A stretch of 64,000 nucleotides of DNA from VRUE01 sp963707965 (GTDB lineage: Bacteria > Actinomycetota > Thermoleophilia > Solirubrobacterales > 70-9): positions 248,001 through 312,000 of the forward strand of contig CAVPRR010000003.1 of assembly GCA_963707965.1 (NCBI GenBank), read 5' to 3'. Both the position numbers and the translations under genes were made by a program. Below the pieces are notes generated by a model. The model was not told the DNA's origin and made no database searches. It worked only from the letters and a program-made list of their open reading frames with translations. This document shows positions 25,826-35,318 of this stretch, one piece after another. How positions within the stretch are numbered: position 1 is the stretch's first letter; the number at the start of each line of letters is the position of its first letter.

Positions 25826-26902
25826 GTGGACAACCTCAAGGGCCTGATTCTCTCCGGCGGTGCCGGCACGCGGCTGCGGCCGATTACGCACACCTCGGCG
25901 AAGCAGCTCGTGCCCGTCGCCAATAAACCGGTGCTCTTCTACGGGATCGAGGCGCTGGTCGACGCTGGGGTGAAGGAGATCGGGATCATCATCGCTCCGG
26001 AGACCGGGGACGAGATCCGCGCCGCGGCGGGGGACGGCTCCGACTTCGGCGCAGAGATCACCTACATCGTCCAGGACGAGCCGGCAGGCCTGGCCCATGC
26101 GGTGCTGACCGCCGAGGAGTTCATCGGCGACTCGCCCTTCGTCATGTACCTGGGTGACAACCTTCTGGCCGACGGCCTGCGCGGCCTGGTGGCCAACTTC
26201 CGCGAGTTCGAACCCGATGCCCTGATCCTCCTCACCCCCGTCTCCGACCCGAGCTCCTATGGGGTTGCCGAGTTGGAGGGGGAGAAGGTGGTGCGGCTGG
26301 TGGAGAAGCCCAAGGACCCGCCCTCAAATCTCGCCCTGGTCGGCGTCTACCTGTTCGGCTCCTCGATCTTCGATGCCGCCCGCTCCCTCGAGCCCTCCTG
26401 GCGAGGCGAGCTGGAGATCACCGAGGCGATCCAGCGGTTGATTGAGGGGGGTCACCGGGTCCGGTCGGAGGTGGTCGGCGGCTGGTGGAAGGACACGGGC
26501 CAGCTCGCGGACATGCTGGAGGCCAACCGGCTGGTGCTGGAGGAGATCGAGTCGCGGCTGGACGGGGAGATCGACGAGGGATCCCGGGTCGAGGGGCGAG
26601 TGATCCTTGAGGAAGGGGCGACCCTCGTCCGCTCGGTTGTGCGCGGGCCTGCGGTGATCGGTGCCGGCGCGCACATCGAGGACGCATACATTGGCCCCTA
26701 CACCTCGATCGGCGAGGACGTGCGGATCTGCCGCTCCGAGGTTGAGCATTCGATCATCCTGGCGGGCTCCGTGGTGGAGGATCTGGGAACGAGGATGGAG
26801 GCGAGCCTGCTCGGTCGCGAAGTCAAGCTCACCCGCAGCGACGGCATGCCGAAGACGCTCCGGATGCTGGTCGGCGATCGTTCGGAGATCAAGATCATCT
26901 AG
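25826..26902 (+). CDS. rmlA: Glucose-1-phosphate thymidylyltransferase (long form)
   Basis: A 358-residue enzyme that makes dTDP-glucose, the first step to dTDP-L-rhamnose. The N-terminal nucleotidyltransferase has GGAGTRLRPITHTSAKQLVP and YLGDNLL (metal Asp), and a C-terminal left-handed beta-helix (about 250-350) follows. The long form with this helix is common in actinobacteria and archaea. The GTG start lies 8 nt after TAGCCT. It opens the rmlA-D-B-C operon. Confidence 0.93.
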   Translation: MDNLKGLILSGGAGTRLRPITHTSAKQLVPVANKPVLFYGIEALVDAGVKEIGIIIAPETGDEIRAAAGDGSDFGAEITYIVQDEPAGLAHAVLTAEEFIGDSPFVMYLGDNLLADGLRGLVANFREFEPDALILLTPVSDPSSYGVAELEGEKVVRLVEKPKDPPSNLALVGVYLFGSSIFDAARSLEPSWRGELEITEAIQRLIEGGHRVRSEVVGGWWKDTGQLADMLEANRLVLEEIESRLDGEIDEGSRVEGRVILEEGATLVRSVVRGPAVIGAGAHIEDAYIGPYTSIGEDVRICRSEVEHSIILAGSVVEDLGTRMEASLLGREVKLTRSDGMPKTLRMLVGDRSEIKII

Positions 26903-26918
26903 TGACCGGGAACTCGAA

Positions 26919-27773
26919 ATGAAGCTGCTGGTCACCGGCGCGGCCGGGATGCTCGGGCGCGACATCATGCTCGCCTCGGGCAACGCCGGCCACGAGGTGA
27001 TTGGGTTCGGCCACACCGAGCTGGACGTCACCGACGCTGCTGCAATTACCGCCAAGTTCGAGCATGAGCGGCCGGGGATGGTCATCAACTGCGCCGCCTG
27101 GACCGATGTCGACGGCGCGGAGGACGCCGAGCAGGCTGCGATGGAGGCCAACCGCACCGGCGCCGGCAACGTCGCCGCCGCAGCCGCCGCGGTCGGCGCC
27201 AGCGTCGTCTACCCCTCCAGCGACTACGTCTTCGACGGCACCAAGGGCTCCCCCTACGTCGAGACCGACCAGCCGGCGCCTCTGTCCGCCTATGGCCGCA
27301 GCAAGCTGGCCGGGGAGGAAGCGACCCGGGCCGCCAACAGGCGCCACTTCGTCATCCGGTCCTCCTGGCTCTTCGGAGTGGGCGGTTCGAACTTCGTGGA
27401 GACGATGCTCCGCCTCGCCGCCGATCACGGAGAGGTTCTGGTCGTCCGTGACCAGGTCGGCTCGCCGACCTACACGTGGCACCTCGCCTATGGGATCGTC
27501 CGCCTCATCGAGGGGGTCGAGTTCGGCATCCACCACATGGTCGGCGCGGGCACCTGCTCGTGGTATGAGTTTGCGCGGGAGATCTTCGAGCAGGCCAAGA
27601 TCGAGTGCCGAGTGCTCTCGGCGACCACTGAGATGCTCGGTCGCCCCGCCCCGCGCCCGGCCTACTCAGCCCTGACCAGCCAGCGCGACCATGCGATCGA
27701 GTTGCCCTCGTGGCAGGATGGCCTGGCCGGCTACCTGGCCCAGCGCCCCACCGAGCGGGAGGCCGCGGTATGA
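26919..27773 (+). CDS. rmlD: dTDP-4-dehydrorhamnose reductase
   Basis: A 284-residue SDR enzyme for the last step of dTDP-L-rhamnose synthesis. Marks are VTGAAGMLGRDIM, NCAAWTDVDGAE, SSDYVFDG, YGRSKLAGE with the catalytic Tyr and Lys, and the WLFGVGGSNFV segment. It starts 16 bp after rmlA and overlaps rmlB by 4 nt (ATGA). Confidence 0.92.
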   Translation: MKLLVTGAAGMLGRDIMLASGNAGHEVIGFGHTELDVTDAAAITAKFEHERPGMVINCAAWTDVDGAEDAEQAAMEANRTGAGNVAAAAAAVGASVVYPSSDYVFDGTKGSPYVETDQPAPLSAYGRSKLAGEEATRAANRRHFVIRSSWLFGVGGSNFVETMLRLAADHGEVLVVRDQVGSPTYTWHLAYGIVRLIEGVEFGIHHMVGAGTCSWYEFAREIFEQAKIECRVLSATTEMLGRPAPRPAYSALTSQRDHAIELPSWQDGLAGYLAQRPTEREAAV

Positions 27774-28753
27774 GGATCCTGGTGACCGGTGCGGCCGGCT
27801 TCATCGGCTCGACCTACGTTCGCCTGATCGGGGATGAGCACGAGATCAGGGTCCTCGACAAGCTCACCTACGCCGGTCGGAGGGAGAACCTGCCCGAGGA
27901 CGTCGACCTCGTCGTCGGTGGGATCGAGGACCCGGCGGTCGTCCGCGAGGCAATGGAGGGGTGCGATGCAGTCGTCAACTTCGCCGCCGAGTCGCACGTC
28001 GACCGCTCGATCGATGACCAGGATGCCTTTGCCCGCACCCACGTGATCGGCACCGGGGTGCTGCTCGATGCCGCCCGCGAGTTGGGGATCGGTCGCTACC
28101 TGCAGGTTTCGACCGACGAGGTCTACGGCTCGATCGAGTCGGGCTCCTTCACCGAGACCTCACCGCTCGACCCCTCCTCGCCCTACTCGGCGACCAAGGT
28201 TGCGGGCGACCTGCTTGTCTCGGCCCACGTCCACACCTACGGAATCGAGGCGTCGATCTGCCGCGGCTCCAACAACTACGGCCCGCGCCAGTACCCCGAG
28301 AAGCTGATCCCGCTGATCGTCCTCAACGCGATCCACGGCGACTCGCTGCCCGTCTACGGCGACGGCCGCCAGGTCCGCAACTGGCTCTACGTCGAGGACT
28401 TCTGCCGCGGCATCCACACCGTGCTGATGAACGGCCGCCCCGGCGAGGCCTACAACGTCGGCGGGCCCGACGAGTGCGAGAACATCGAGGTGGTGAGGCG
28501 GGTGATCGAGTTGACCGGTGCCGACCCCTCGCTGGTCGAACACGTCACGGACCGCCCCGGCCACGACCGCCGCTACTCACTCTCCAGCGAGAAGATCCGC
28601 AACGAGCTTGGCTGGGAGCCGCAGGTGCGCTTCGCGGAGGGCCTGGAGCGCACCGTCCAGTGGTACCGCGACAACGAGGACTGGTGGGGCCCGATCCGTT
28701 CCGGCGAGTACCGCGCCTATTACGAGAAGCAGTACGGCCGAGCCCTGGGCTGA
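27770..28753 (+). CDS. rmlB: dTDP-glucose 4,6-dehydratase
   Basis: A 327-residue extended SDR. VTGAAGFIGSTYV binds NAD; NFAAESHVDRS, STDEVYG (catalytic Asp/Glu) and SPYSATKVAGD (Tyr-x-x-x-Lys) are complete; SNNYGPRQYPEKLIP and DGRQVRNWLYVED are family signatures. It converts dTDP-glucose to the 4-keto-6-deoxy sugar. Its stop overlaps the rmlC start by one base (TGATG). Confidence 0.95.
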   Translation: MRILVTGAAGFIGSTYVRLIGDEHEIRVLDKLTYAGRRENLPEDVDLVVGGIEDPAVVREAMEGCDAVVNFAAESHVDRSIDDQDAFARTHVIGTGVLLDAARELGIGRYLQVSTDEVYGSIESGSFTETSPLDPSSPYSATKVAGDLLVSAHVHTYGIEASICRGSNNYGPRQYPEKLIPLIVLNAIHGDSLPVYGDGRQVRNWLYVEDFCRGIHTVLMNGRPGEAYNVGGPDECENIEVVRRVIELTGADPSLVEHVTDRPGHDRRYSLSSEKIRNELGWEPQVRFAEGLERTVQWYRDNEDWWGPIRSGEYRAYYEKQYGRALG

Positions 28754-29301
28754 TGCCTGGCAGGCTGGAGACGAAGCTCGATGGGCTCATCCTGATCGAG
28801 CCCGAGGTACACGGCGACCAGCGCGGCTTCATGGTCGAGACCTATCTCCGCGACAGCTGGGCGAACCTGGGGGTGGAGGTCGAGTTCGTCCAGCACAACC
28901 ACTCGCGCTCCTCACAGGGCACGCTGCGTGGCATTCACTTTCAGACCGAGCCGGGGCAGGCGAAGCTGGTGCGCTGTTCGCGCGGCAAGATCTTCGACGT
29001 CGCCGTGGACCTGCGGAGCAGCTCGCCAACCTTCGGCCAGTGGGAAGGGCATGTGCTCGACGATGAGACTCACCGCCAGCTCTTCGTCCCGGTGGGCTTC
29101 GGCCACGGCTTCGCCGTGCTCAGCGAGATTGCCGACGTCACCTATCTCCTCTCCAGCGCCTACAACCCCGCCACCGAGTCCGGCATCGCTTGGGATGACC
29201 CCGATGTGGGCGTCGAGTGGCCGGCGAAGGACCCGCTTCTATCCGAGCGAGACAAGGCGGCCCCCCGTTTGGCGGAACTCGCCAGCGCCCTGCCTTTCTA
29301 G
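28753..29301 (+). CDS. rmlC: dTDP-4-dehydrorhamnose 3,5-epimerase
   Basis: A 182-residue cupin. VHGDQRGFMVETYL, HNHSRSSQGTLRGIHFQ with the catalytic His, KLVRCSRGKIFDVAVDLR and PVGFGHGFAVL are all present. It epimerises C3 and C5 of the keto sugar. It ends the rml operon and overlaps the convergent membrane-protein gene by 4 bp. Confidence 0.94.
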   Translation: MPGRLETKLDGLILIEPEVHGDQRGFMVETYLRDSWANLGVEVEFVQHNHSRSSQGTLRGIHFQTEPGQAKLVRCSRGKIFDVAVDLRSSSPTFGQWEGHVLDDETHRQLFVPVGFGHGFAVLSEIADVTYLLSSAYNPATESGIAWDDPDVGVEWPAKDPLLSERDKAAPRLAELASALPF

Positions 29302-31025
29302 GCTAGGCGGCAGACAGTCAGCGCAAGTGGCCCGGCGACGTCGAGCTTCCAGGGAATCCCGGCTCTGTCCGGCGGTATCTCCAGCCGGGAAGGTTTACCG
29401 GGGTCGAGCTTCCCGAGGGGGACGACGAGCTTGTCGGCGAAGCGACGCAGCGCCACCGGCGTGGCATCGCTCGACTGCACAATCGCCCCCCCGCGCGGAA
29501 GGTCCAGATAACCTCCGTCCTCGTCGGTGTGAAAGTCGTTACAGCCGTGTGTGGGGAGGCGTCGGACCCTCTTCAAATGCAGGCGCAGAATGTCGACGGC
29601 GATCACGTCGGCACCGCCGCGAACCTCCTCGTCTTGTGACATCAGCTCAGGAAGGGAGTAGGCGAACGTGTCATAGCGACTGGCCAGTTCGAAGTACTGA
29701 GCTACCGAGAAGTAGAGCACGCCAGCCGTCGCCACTTCGGGCGCGTCGACCGCTGGGACGAAGTTGGGGTTGGCGTTGGCACCGGCCAGATCCATCACAG
29801 TGGTATAGGCACGGGCCCGGGTCGAGTGCAGGACGATACCGTCGCGACCTTCCTTGAATCGCGGCAGGTTGCCGATGACGCCGGCAACCGCCACGGCCAG
29901 CACCAGCGTTACACCCAGGCGGCTCAGCCGAACTCCTCGGGCGAACTCGACGACAACAAGCACCAGAACGAGGGCACTTGCGTATAGGTACCTGTTTTCC
30001 CCGGGTGTCCTGCCCTCTGTGAGCACAAGCCCTTGGAGAGTCCAGAGCGCCAGCAATATCGTGAGTGTCGACCACAATGTCACCGGTATTGGGCCTCGGC
30101 CGCGAAGGCGTCGAGCCGCATAGACGACGAGCGCGACCTCGAAGGTGGCGAAGACCAGCGTTGCTGATGCCTGCTCTAGGCTGAGCCCCTGCAGGAAGAG
30201 TGAGGTTGCGGGTCCTGCGCCGACGATCGACTCCCGGCCAAATAGCGATGTGGCCGCAGCGGCAAAGGAGTCAACAAAGTAGAAGGGAAGAATCGGGATG
30301 TTGGAGAGTTCTGGCGAGCCTGCGGTCCCAAATTGAAGCGCCCAGATGCGCACGCCCAGATAGAGCCCAAGGGGAACGACGAACACATAGGAGCGACGAA
30401 TCCTGTTATTCCCGAGCAGGACGGCAACTGCCACGCCAGCTAGGAAGGCAAGCCCGGTCGAGAAAGAGGCCACCGAGAGACAGAGCAAGGCGCAGGCCGC
30501 AACATCCCCCTTGCGATCCTCGCGTTCGACCGCAAGTAGCGCGCCCAGCCCGAACACGACCGTGTAGATGAGCTGCGCGCCGATCAGCGGCTGCAGGATG
30601 ATGCTGGTGGCCGTTCCGAGGAACAGCGGCATCATCGCGGGCGCCAAGGCGAGGATCGGCCCGATGCGCCGCCGGGAGAATGCATAGACGAGGCCGCTGC
30701 ACGCCAAGACTCCGACGACCTCCGCGAGCTTGAAGGGAAGGAAGGAAATTCCCCAAAGTGCAAGCAGGGCCTTAAAGAAGACCAGCGGAACGGTCGACAA
30801 GTGTTGGTTCAGGGGGCGAAGCAGGTCGACGAAGGACCCCTTTTCGGCGAGGTCGATCCAGGCCCACTCGTCGCTGGCGAAGAGGGCTCCGCGCTCGAGC
30901 CAGAGGAGCAGAACAACGGCGGCTGCCATCGCTAAGATCAGCATCGCGAGACCTGCACGCTTTGAGTCGAGCCGGTCGAGTCGCTTGAGCGTTGCCCGCC
31001 AGCTGTTGCCCCCCGGGCCGTTCAT
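29298..31025 (-). CDS. Large GT-C-like membrane protein
   Basis: A 575-residue protein with about 10-12 hydrophobic helices in the first 400 residues and a soluble C-terminal domain, probably outside the membrane. The first loop (LFASDEWAWIDLAEKGSFVDLLRPLNQH in shape: an acidic DE pair after helix 1, then a NQHL) resembles the lipid-sugar-dependent GT-C enzymes, where that Asp/Glu pair is catalytic. A paralogue with the same plan is at 40515-42206. A role in adding sugars from polyprenyl carriers to the glycan or to proteins is inferred. Confidence 0.65.
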   Translation of the reverse strand: MNGPGGNSWRATLKRLDRLDSKRAGLAMLILAMAAAVVLLLWLERGALFASDEWAWIDLAEKGSFVDLLRPLNQHLSTVPLVFFKALLALWGISFLPFKLAEVVGVLACSGLVYAFSRRRIGPILALAPAMMPLFLGTATSIILQPLIGAQLIYTVVFGLGALLAVEREDRKGDVAACALLCLSVASFSTGLAFLAGVAVAVLLGNNRIRRSYVFVVPLGLYLGVRIWALQFGTAGSPELSNIPILPFYFVDSFAAAATSLFGRESIVGAGPATSLFLQGLSLEQASATLVFATFEVALVVYAARRLRGRGPIPVTLWSTLTILLALWTLQGLVLTEGRTPGENRYLYASALVLVLVVVEFARGVRLSRLGVTLVLAVAVAGVIGNLPRFKEGRDGIVLHSTRARAYTTVMDLAGANANPNFVPAVDAPEVATAGVLYFSVAQYFELASRYDTFAYSLPELMSQDEEVRGGADVIAVDILRLHLKRVRRLPTHGCNDFHTDEDGGYLDLPRGGAIVQSSDATPVALRRFADKLVVPLGKLDPGKPSRLEIPPDRAGIPWKLDVAGPLALTVCRLA

Positions 31026-31049
31026 CGGCGGAGCAGTCTATCTACGCTT

Positions 31050-32158
31050 ATGTCGACAACGGTCCTCTTCAGCAATGTTCGCGCCGACCACCTGGTGCAG
31101 CGGCACCACTACGTGGCGCGCTGGAGGGCGGAGAGGGACAGGACGATCTGGCTGGACACGCTGGGGTCGAGGAACCCCCGGCTCGCCGATCTGCGCCGGA
31201 TTGGGGGCGAGCGCGCCGGTCAGAGCCCCGAGGCGCTGCTCCCAGGTGTGGAGGTGGTGAAGCCGCGCTTCGTACCGCTGTTCGGGAAGCCGTTCTACGG
31301 ATTGAATCGGCGGCTGCTGGAGAGGCAGTTCGACGATCTCGGCGTCGATCCGGCCGCGAGCACGGCCTGGGTCTATCTTCCCCATCCCGTCGTCGTCGAC
31401 ATTCTGCGACGGAACCGATGGGGCCGCGTCGTGTTCGACCTCTGCGATGACATAGACGACATGGAGGTCCATCCCGCGCTGCGCGAGGGTGAGACCAGCC
31501 TGCTGCGCAGCGCCGACGTGGTCTTCGCGACCGCCGAGGCGCTCGTCGACAAGGCGCGCCGGGTGCGGAGCGGCGAGGTCCACTACGTGCCGAACGGGGT
31601 CGACGGTGCACGCTTCGGCGGCGGAATCGAGTCGCCCGGCAAGCTGCGCCGGATCCTCTACGTCGGTGCGATCTACGAGTGGCTCGACGAAGACCTGATC
31701 GCCGAGGTGGCCGAGCGGCCAGGCCCGATCTGGAATTCAGGATCGTCGGCCCGCTGCGGCGGCCCCTGCCGCGCCTGACCGGATGCGCGAACGTGTCGGT
31801 GCCAGGGCCGGTGGCAGCGGAGGACGTGCCAAAGGAGATCGCCGCAGCTCAGCTCTGCATGATCCCCTTCCGTCCCGGCCCGCTGACCGAAGCCACCGAT
31901 CCGCTGAAGCTCTACGAGGCGTTGATCGCGGGTCGCCCGGTGCTTGCGACGGCGTTGCACCAGGGCGAGCGCTTCGCCCCGGCCGTTCGCCTCGAGGCGA
32001 CGGCGGCCGGCTGGCTGGAAGCCATTGCGGATCTGGAGAGCGGTGCGTGGTCATTCGACGTCGATGCACTTCGCAGCCGCGTCGCCCGCGAGGAGGACTG
32101 GCGCGAGCGGTTCGCGCGCATGGATCGCGTCCTCGACGCCGAACCGGTCTCGGTATGA
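31050..32158 (+). CDS. GT4-type glycosyltransferase, one apparent frameshift
   Basis: A GT-B enzyme of about 370 residues. The first part has VLFSNVRADHLVQRHHYVAR, WVYLPHPVVVDILR, VVFDLCDDIDDME and HYVPNGVDGARF. The second part has RIVGPL, CMIPFRPGPLTEATDPLKLY and EALIAGRPVLAT, the donor-binding region. The frame changes near 31716-31725: adding one base lets EVAER run into RPDLEFRIVGPL. The stop overlaps the next gene by 4 nt (ATGA), so the coupling is intact. Confidence 0.75.
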
Positions 32159-33243
32159 AGATCGGAATCGTCCTCGGGACACGTCCCGAGATCATCAAGC
32201 TCGCGCCGGTGATCGAGGAGATCGAGGCCCGTTCCCTGGATCGCTTCATCATCCACACCAACCAGCACTACGACTGGGAGATGGACGCTCAGTTCTTCGA
32301 AGAGCTGGAGCTGCCTCCCGCAGATCTGAACCTCGGTGTCGGTTCGGGCTCTCACGGGGCGCAGACCGGCAAGATGCTCACCGCCATCGAGGCGGCGATA
32401 GTCGAGCAGGAGCTGACGCACATGGTCGTCCAGGGGGACACAAACTCCGGTCTGGCTGGGGCGCTCGCTGGGGCCAAGCTGCTGCGCCGGGTCGCCCACG
32501 TCGAGGCGGGGCTGCGCAGCTACGACATGCGCATGCCGGAGGAGCTGAACCGGCGCTTGATAGACCACCTCTCCCACGACCTCTTCCCGCCGACCGAGAC
32601 GGCCCACGCCGTTCTCACCGGTGAGTCGGTCCCGGGCCAGGTTCACGACCCGACCGGGAACACGGTCGTGGACGCGGTGCTGCGCTACTCCCCTCGCCGC
32701 GACGTGCCAATCGGGGAGCGTGAGGCGATCGTCCTGCTGACCCTTCACCGGCCCGAGAACGTCGACCACGAGCCAACGTTGCGCGCGATCCTCGACGCCG
32801 TGGGCCAGGTCGCGGCGGACAACGATCTGGACGTGACGTTTCCGGCCCATCCGCGCACGCGCGGCCGGCTGGAGGAGTTCGGCATCGCCCTGCCACCACG
32901 GGTCGAGTTCGCGCCGCTCAAGTCGTTTCGGGACCTGCTGGCGCTGCAGGCGACCGCGCGCCTGGTGATGACGGACTCCGGTGGCCTTCAGGAGGAGTCC
33001 TGCGTCCTTGGCTCGCCGTGCGTCGTGCTGCGTACGCATACGGATCGTCCTGAGACGATTGAGGTGGGTGCCAGCCGGCTGGCGGGCGTCGAGCGCGATG
33101 GAATCATCGCCGCGAGCGAGGCGATGCTTGCGGTGCGACGCGCCGACTGGGATCAGCCCTTCGGCGACGGCACCTCCAGCCGCGCGATCGTCGACCTGCT
33201 CCTCGCGTCCGGCACCGCGCCCGTTCTGAGCGCTTCGGACTGA
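32155..33243 (+). CDS. wecB: UDP-GlcNAc 2-epimerase (non-hydrolysing)
   Basis: A 362-residue GT-B-fold epimerase that interconverts UDP-GlcNAc and UDP-ManNAc. VLGTRPEIIKLAPV, HTNQHYDWEM, VQGDTNSGLAGAL, HVEAGLRSYDMRMPEELNR, LTLHRPENVD and MTDSGGLQEES are the expected conserved blocks with the catalytic Asp, Glu and His. This implies ManNAc or a derivative in the surface glycan. It is coupled to the upstream glycosyltransferase. Confidence 0.93.
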   Translation: MKIGIVLGTRPEIIKLAPVIEEIEARSLDRFIIHTNQHYDWEMDAQFFEELELPPADLNLGVGSGSHGAQTGKMLTAIEAAIVEQELTHMVVQGDTNSGLAGALAGAKLLRRVAHVEAGLRSYDMRMPEELNRRLIDHLSHDLFPPTETAHAVLTGESVPGQVHDPTGNTVVDAVLRYSPRRDVPIGEREAIVLLTLHRPENVDHEPTLRAILDAVGQVAADNDLDVTFPAHPRTRGRLEEFGIALPPRVEFAPLKSFRDLLALQATARLVMTDSGGLQEESCVLGSPCVVLRTHTDRPETIEVGASRLAGVERDGIIAASEAMLAVRRADWDQPFGDGTSSRAIVDLLLASGTAPVLSASD

Positions 33244-33267
33244 GCTCGACCGAATACCCTTGCTCGG

Positions 33268-34428
33268 ATGAGTGAGGGATCCAGCGCTCGCATCCACTCG
33301 ATGGACGCTCTCCGAGCCTCCACGATGATGTTGCTGGTTCCTGTCCACGCCGCCAGCTTGCTCGCGATCAATGGCCATTCGGGTGGTTGGGCGACGGCGA
33401 TCTACTGGCTTGTCCACGTCTTCCGTCTACCCCTGTTCTTCGCGATGTCGGGGTTCTTCTTGGCACTGTTGCTCACCCGCAAGGGCCTCCACGAAACGGT
33501 TCGCAACCGCACGGTTCGCATCGTCGTTCCCCTGGTGCTGGGTCTGGCAGCCCTGGTGCCGCTGATGGTTCTGGTGGCTCGTCAGGCGGGCACGGCGCTC
33601 GCTCCGGGGGAAGCTGCCTCAGACTCGAGCATGTTCGCCTTCGAGCCGAACTTCCTCTGGTTCCTTTGGTATCTGCTGATCATCGACGGCGTGGCGATCG
33701 TCTCCCATCTGCTCGCACCGAACCTCCTGCAAACGATCGGGAGACGCTTCAGCAGCCTGATTTCCCGGCCTTTGGGGGGCGTCCTCCTGCTTGCCGTGCC
33801 CACCACGCTCACCCTGTGGCCAGCCGTCACCTGGACGGTTGCGCCTCCGGGGGACTCGTTTGTGCCCGAGCTTCCCACCCTTCTGTATTACGTGCTCTTC
33901 TTCGGCCTCGGAGCGACCCTTTACACCCATCGCGAGCTCGTCGATTCTGCCAGCCGCCACGCCTGGCGATGGGCTGCCTGCGCGCTCTCGGCCACAGTTC
34001 CGGCGGCAGTCCTGTTCAGCGTTCACAACTCCAGTTCTTACAGCTCCCGGCCGGAGGTCCACTTTGCAGCGCTGTTGATCTACGCGATCGCCACCTGGAC
34101 CAGCCTCATGGCTCTGGTCGGGTTGGCCGATCGGTACCTGAACCGGCCCCGGCCGGCCCTCCGCTACCTGGCCGACTCCTCATACTGGATCTACCTCTCG
34201 CACCTGCCGGCGATGGTGCTGGTGATCGGCTTACTTGGGGCGACGACGCTGGGCGCCGGTCCCCAGTTCTTCCTGGCCACTGTCAGCGCTCTGGCGTTCT
34301 CGCTGGTCACCTATGCCCTCTTCGTCCGCTACACGGTGATTGGGCGCGTCCTCAACGGCCCTCGAACTCGGCCCCAGCGACGCTGGCGTCTGCGCTTCAG
34401 GACAGCCCTACACGGCGCGTCAAGCTGA
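33268..34428 (+). CDS. Acyltransferase 3 family membrane protein
   Basis: A 386-residue integral membrane acyltransferase with about ten helices. The catalytic His is in VPVHAASLL after the first helix start (HSMDALRASTMMLL), followed by FRLPLFFAMSGFFLA and an Arg-rich loop (RNRTVRIVVPLV). Such proteins O-acylate surface sugars. TACCCT lies 7 nt before the ATG, so the mRNA may be leaderless. The 3' end overlaps the convergent GT2 gene by 9 bp. Confidence 0.83.
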   Translation: MSEGSSARIHSMDALRASTMMLLVPVHAASLLAINGHSGGWATAIYWLVHVFRLPLFFAMSGFFLALLLTRKGLHETVRNRTVRIVVPLVLGLAALVPLMVLVARQAGTALAPGEAASDSSMFAFEPNFLWFLWYLLIIDGVAIVSHLLAPNLLQTIGRRFSSLISRPLGGVLLLAVPTTLTLWPAVTWTVAPPGDSFVPELPTLLYYVLFFGLGATLYTHRELVDSASRHAWRWAACALSATVPAAVLFSVHNSSSYSSRPEVHFAALLIYAIATWTSLMALVGLADRYLNRPRPALRYLADSSYWIYLSHLPAMVLVIGLLGATTLGAGPQFFLATVSALAFSLVTYALFVRYTVIGRVLNGPRTRPQRRWRLRFRTALHGASS

Positions 34429-35307
34429 GCGTCGGCTCGCGCCGAGCGCGGTTATCCCCAGGCTGACGGCTAGTTTGGCCCCGATCCCCGCGTAGACGGC
34501 GGCGTTGAGGAGCGGGGAGTGCTCCGGGGCGTCGAAGCGGCGGTAGAAGCGGCCCATGCCGCGATGAAAGGCAATCTCCTGCTTGGGCGCTCGCCGACCG
34601 TCGCTTGAGCCCCCCTTGACGTGAAGGGCGACCCCAGTCGGCTCGTAGAAGACCTTCCAGCCCGCCTGCCAGAAGCGCCGGCACCAGTCGAGGTCCTCCA
34701 TGTAGAGCCAGTAGCCCTCGTCGAGCAGGCCGACGTCGCGGACGGCCTGCGCCCGGCAGAGCATGAAGGCGCCGTTCACAGCATCGACCTCTCCCGGCTC
34801 ATCGTCATCGAGATGGGTCGCCCGGTACTGGCTGAGGGCCCCCGAGGCGTCGTCGGAGCGCCCGATCCCGGTGAAGTGGGCGAGCGCGCTTAGCGGCGTC
34901 GGAAAGGAGCGCTTGCAGGCGTGGTCGAGATCGCCCGACTCGGTCACCAGCTTGCAGCCAACCATTCCCATCCGCTCGTCGGAGCGCAGCCGGGCCAGGC
35001 CGGCGTCCAGCGTCCCGGCGTAGACCTCCGTGTCGGGGTTGAGCAGCAGCACCGCGTCGGCTTCGCTCGAGCGCAGCACCACGTTGTTGGCGGCGGAGAA
35101 GCCGATGTTCTCGCGGCGGATCAGCCGGACCGCCGTGAACTCGCTTTCGACCATGTCGGGGGTCCCGTCGGTGCTGCCGCTGTCGACGACCGTTACCCGC
35201 ATCGTCCCGGTCGCCGGATGCTCCCCCAGCGAGCGCAGGCAGCGCCGCAAAAGCTCTTCGGCGCCGTGGCTGACGATGATGACCTCGAGGTCCAGCGGAC
35301 TCGCCAT
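34420..35307 (-). CDS. GT2-family glycosyltransferase (rhamnosyltransferase-like)
   Basis: A 295-residue GT-A enzyme with VIIVSHGAEELLRRCLRSL, VVDSGSTDGTPDMV, VLLLNPDTEV (metal site), GAFMLCRAQAV and WLYMEDLDWCRRFWQAGW. The last is the ED-containing acceptor loop of WbbL-type rhamnosyltransferases. A short hydrophobic C-terminus may touch the membrane. It is the last gene of a three-gene operon behind the initiating sugar transferase (11-bp gap). Confidence 0.86.
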   Translation of the reverse strand: MASPLDLEVIIVSHGAEELLRRCLRSLGEHPATGTMRVTVVDSGSTDGTPDMVESEFTAVRLIRRENIGFSAANNVVLRSSEADAVLLLNPDTEVYAGTLDAGLARLRSDERMGMVGCKLVTESGDLDHACKRSFPTPLSALAHFTGIGRSDDASGALSQYRATHLDDDEPGEVDAVNGAFMLCRAQAVRDVGLLDEGYWLYMEDLDWCRRFWQAGWKVFYEPTGVALHVKGGSSDGRRAPKQEIAFHRGMGRFYRRFDAPEHSPLLNAAVYAGIGAKLAVSLGITALGASRRSA

Positions 35308-35318
35308 CTCGCGCAGTC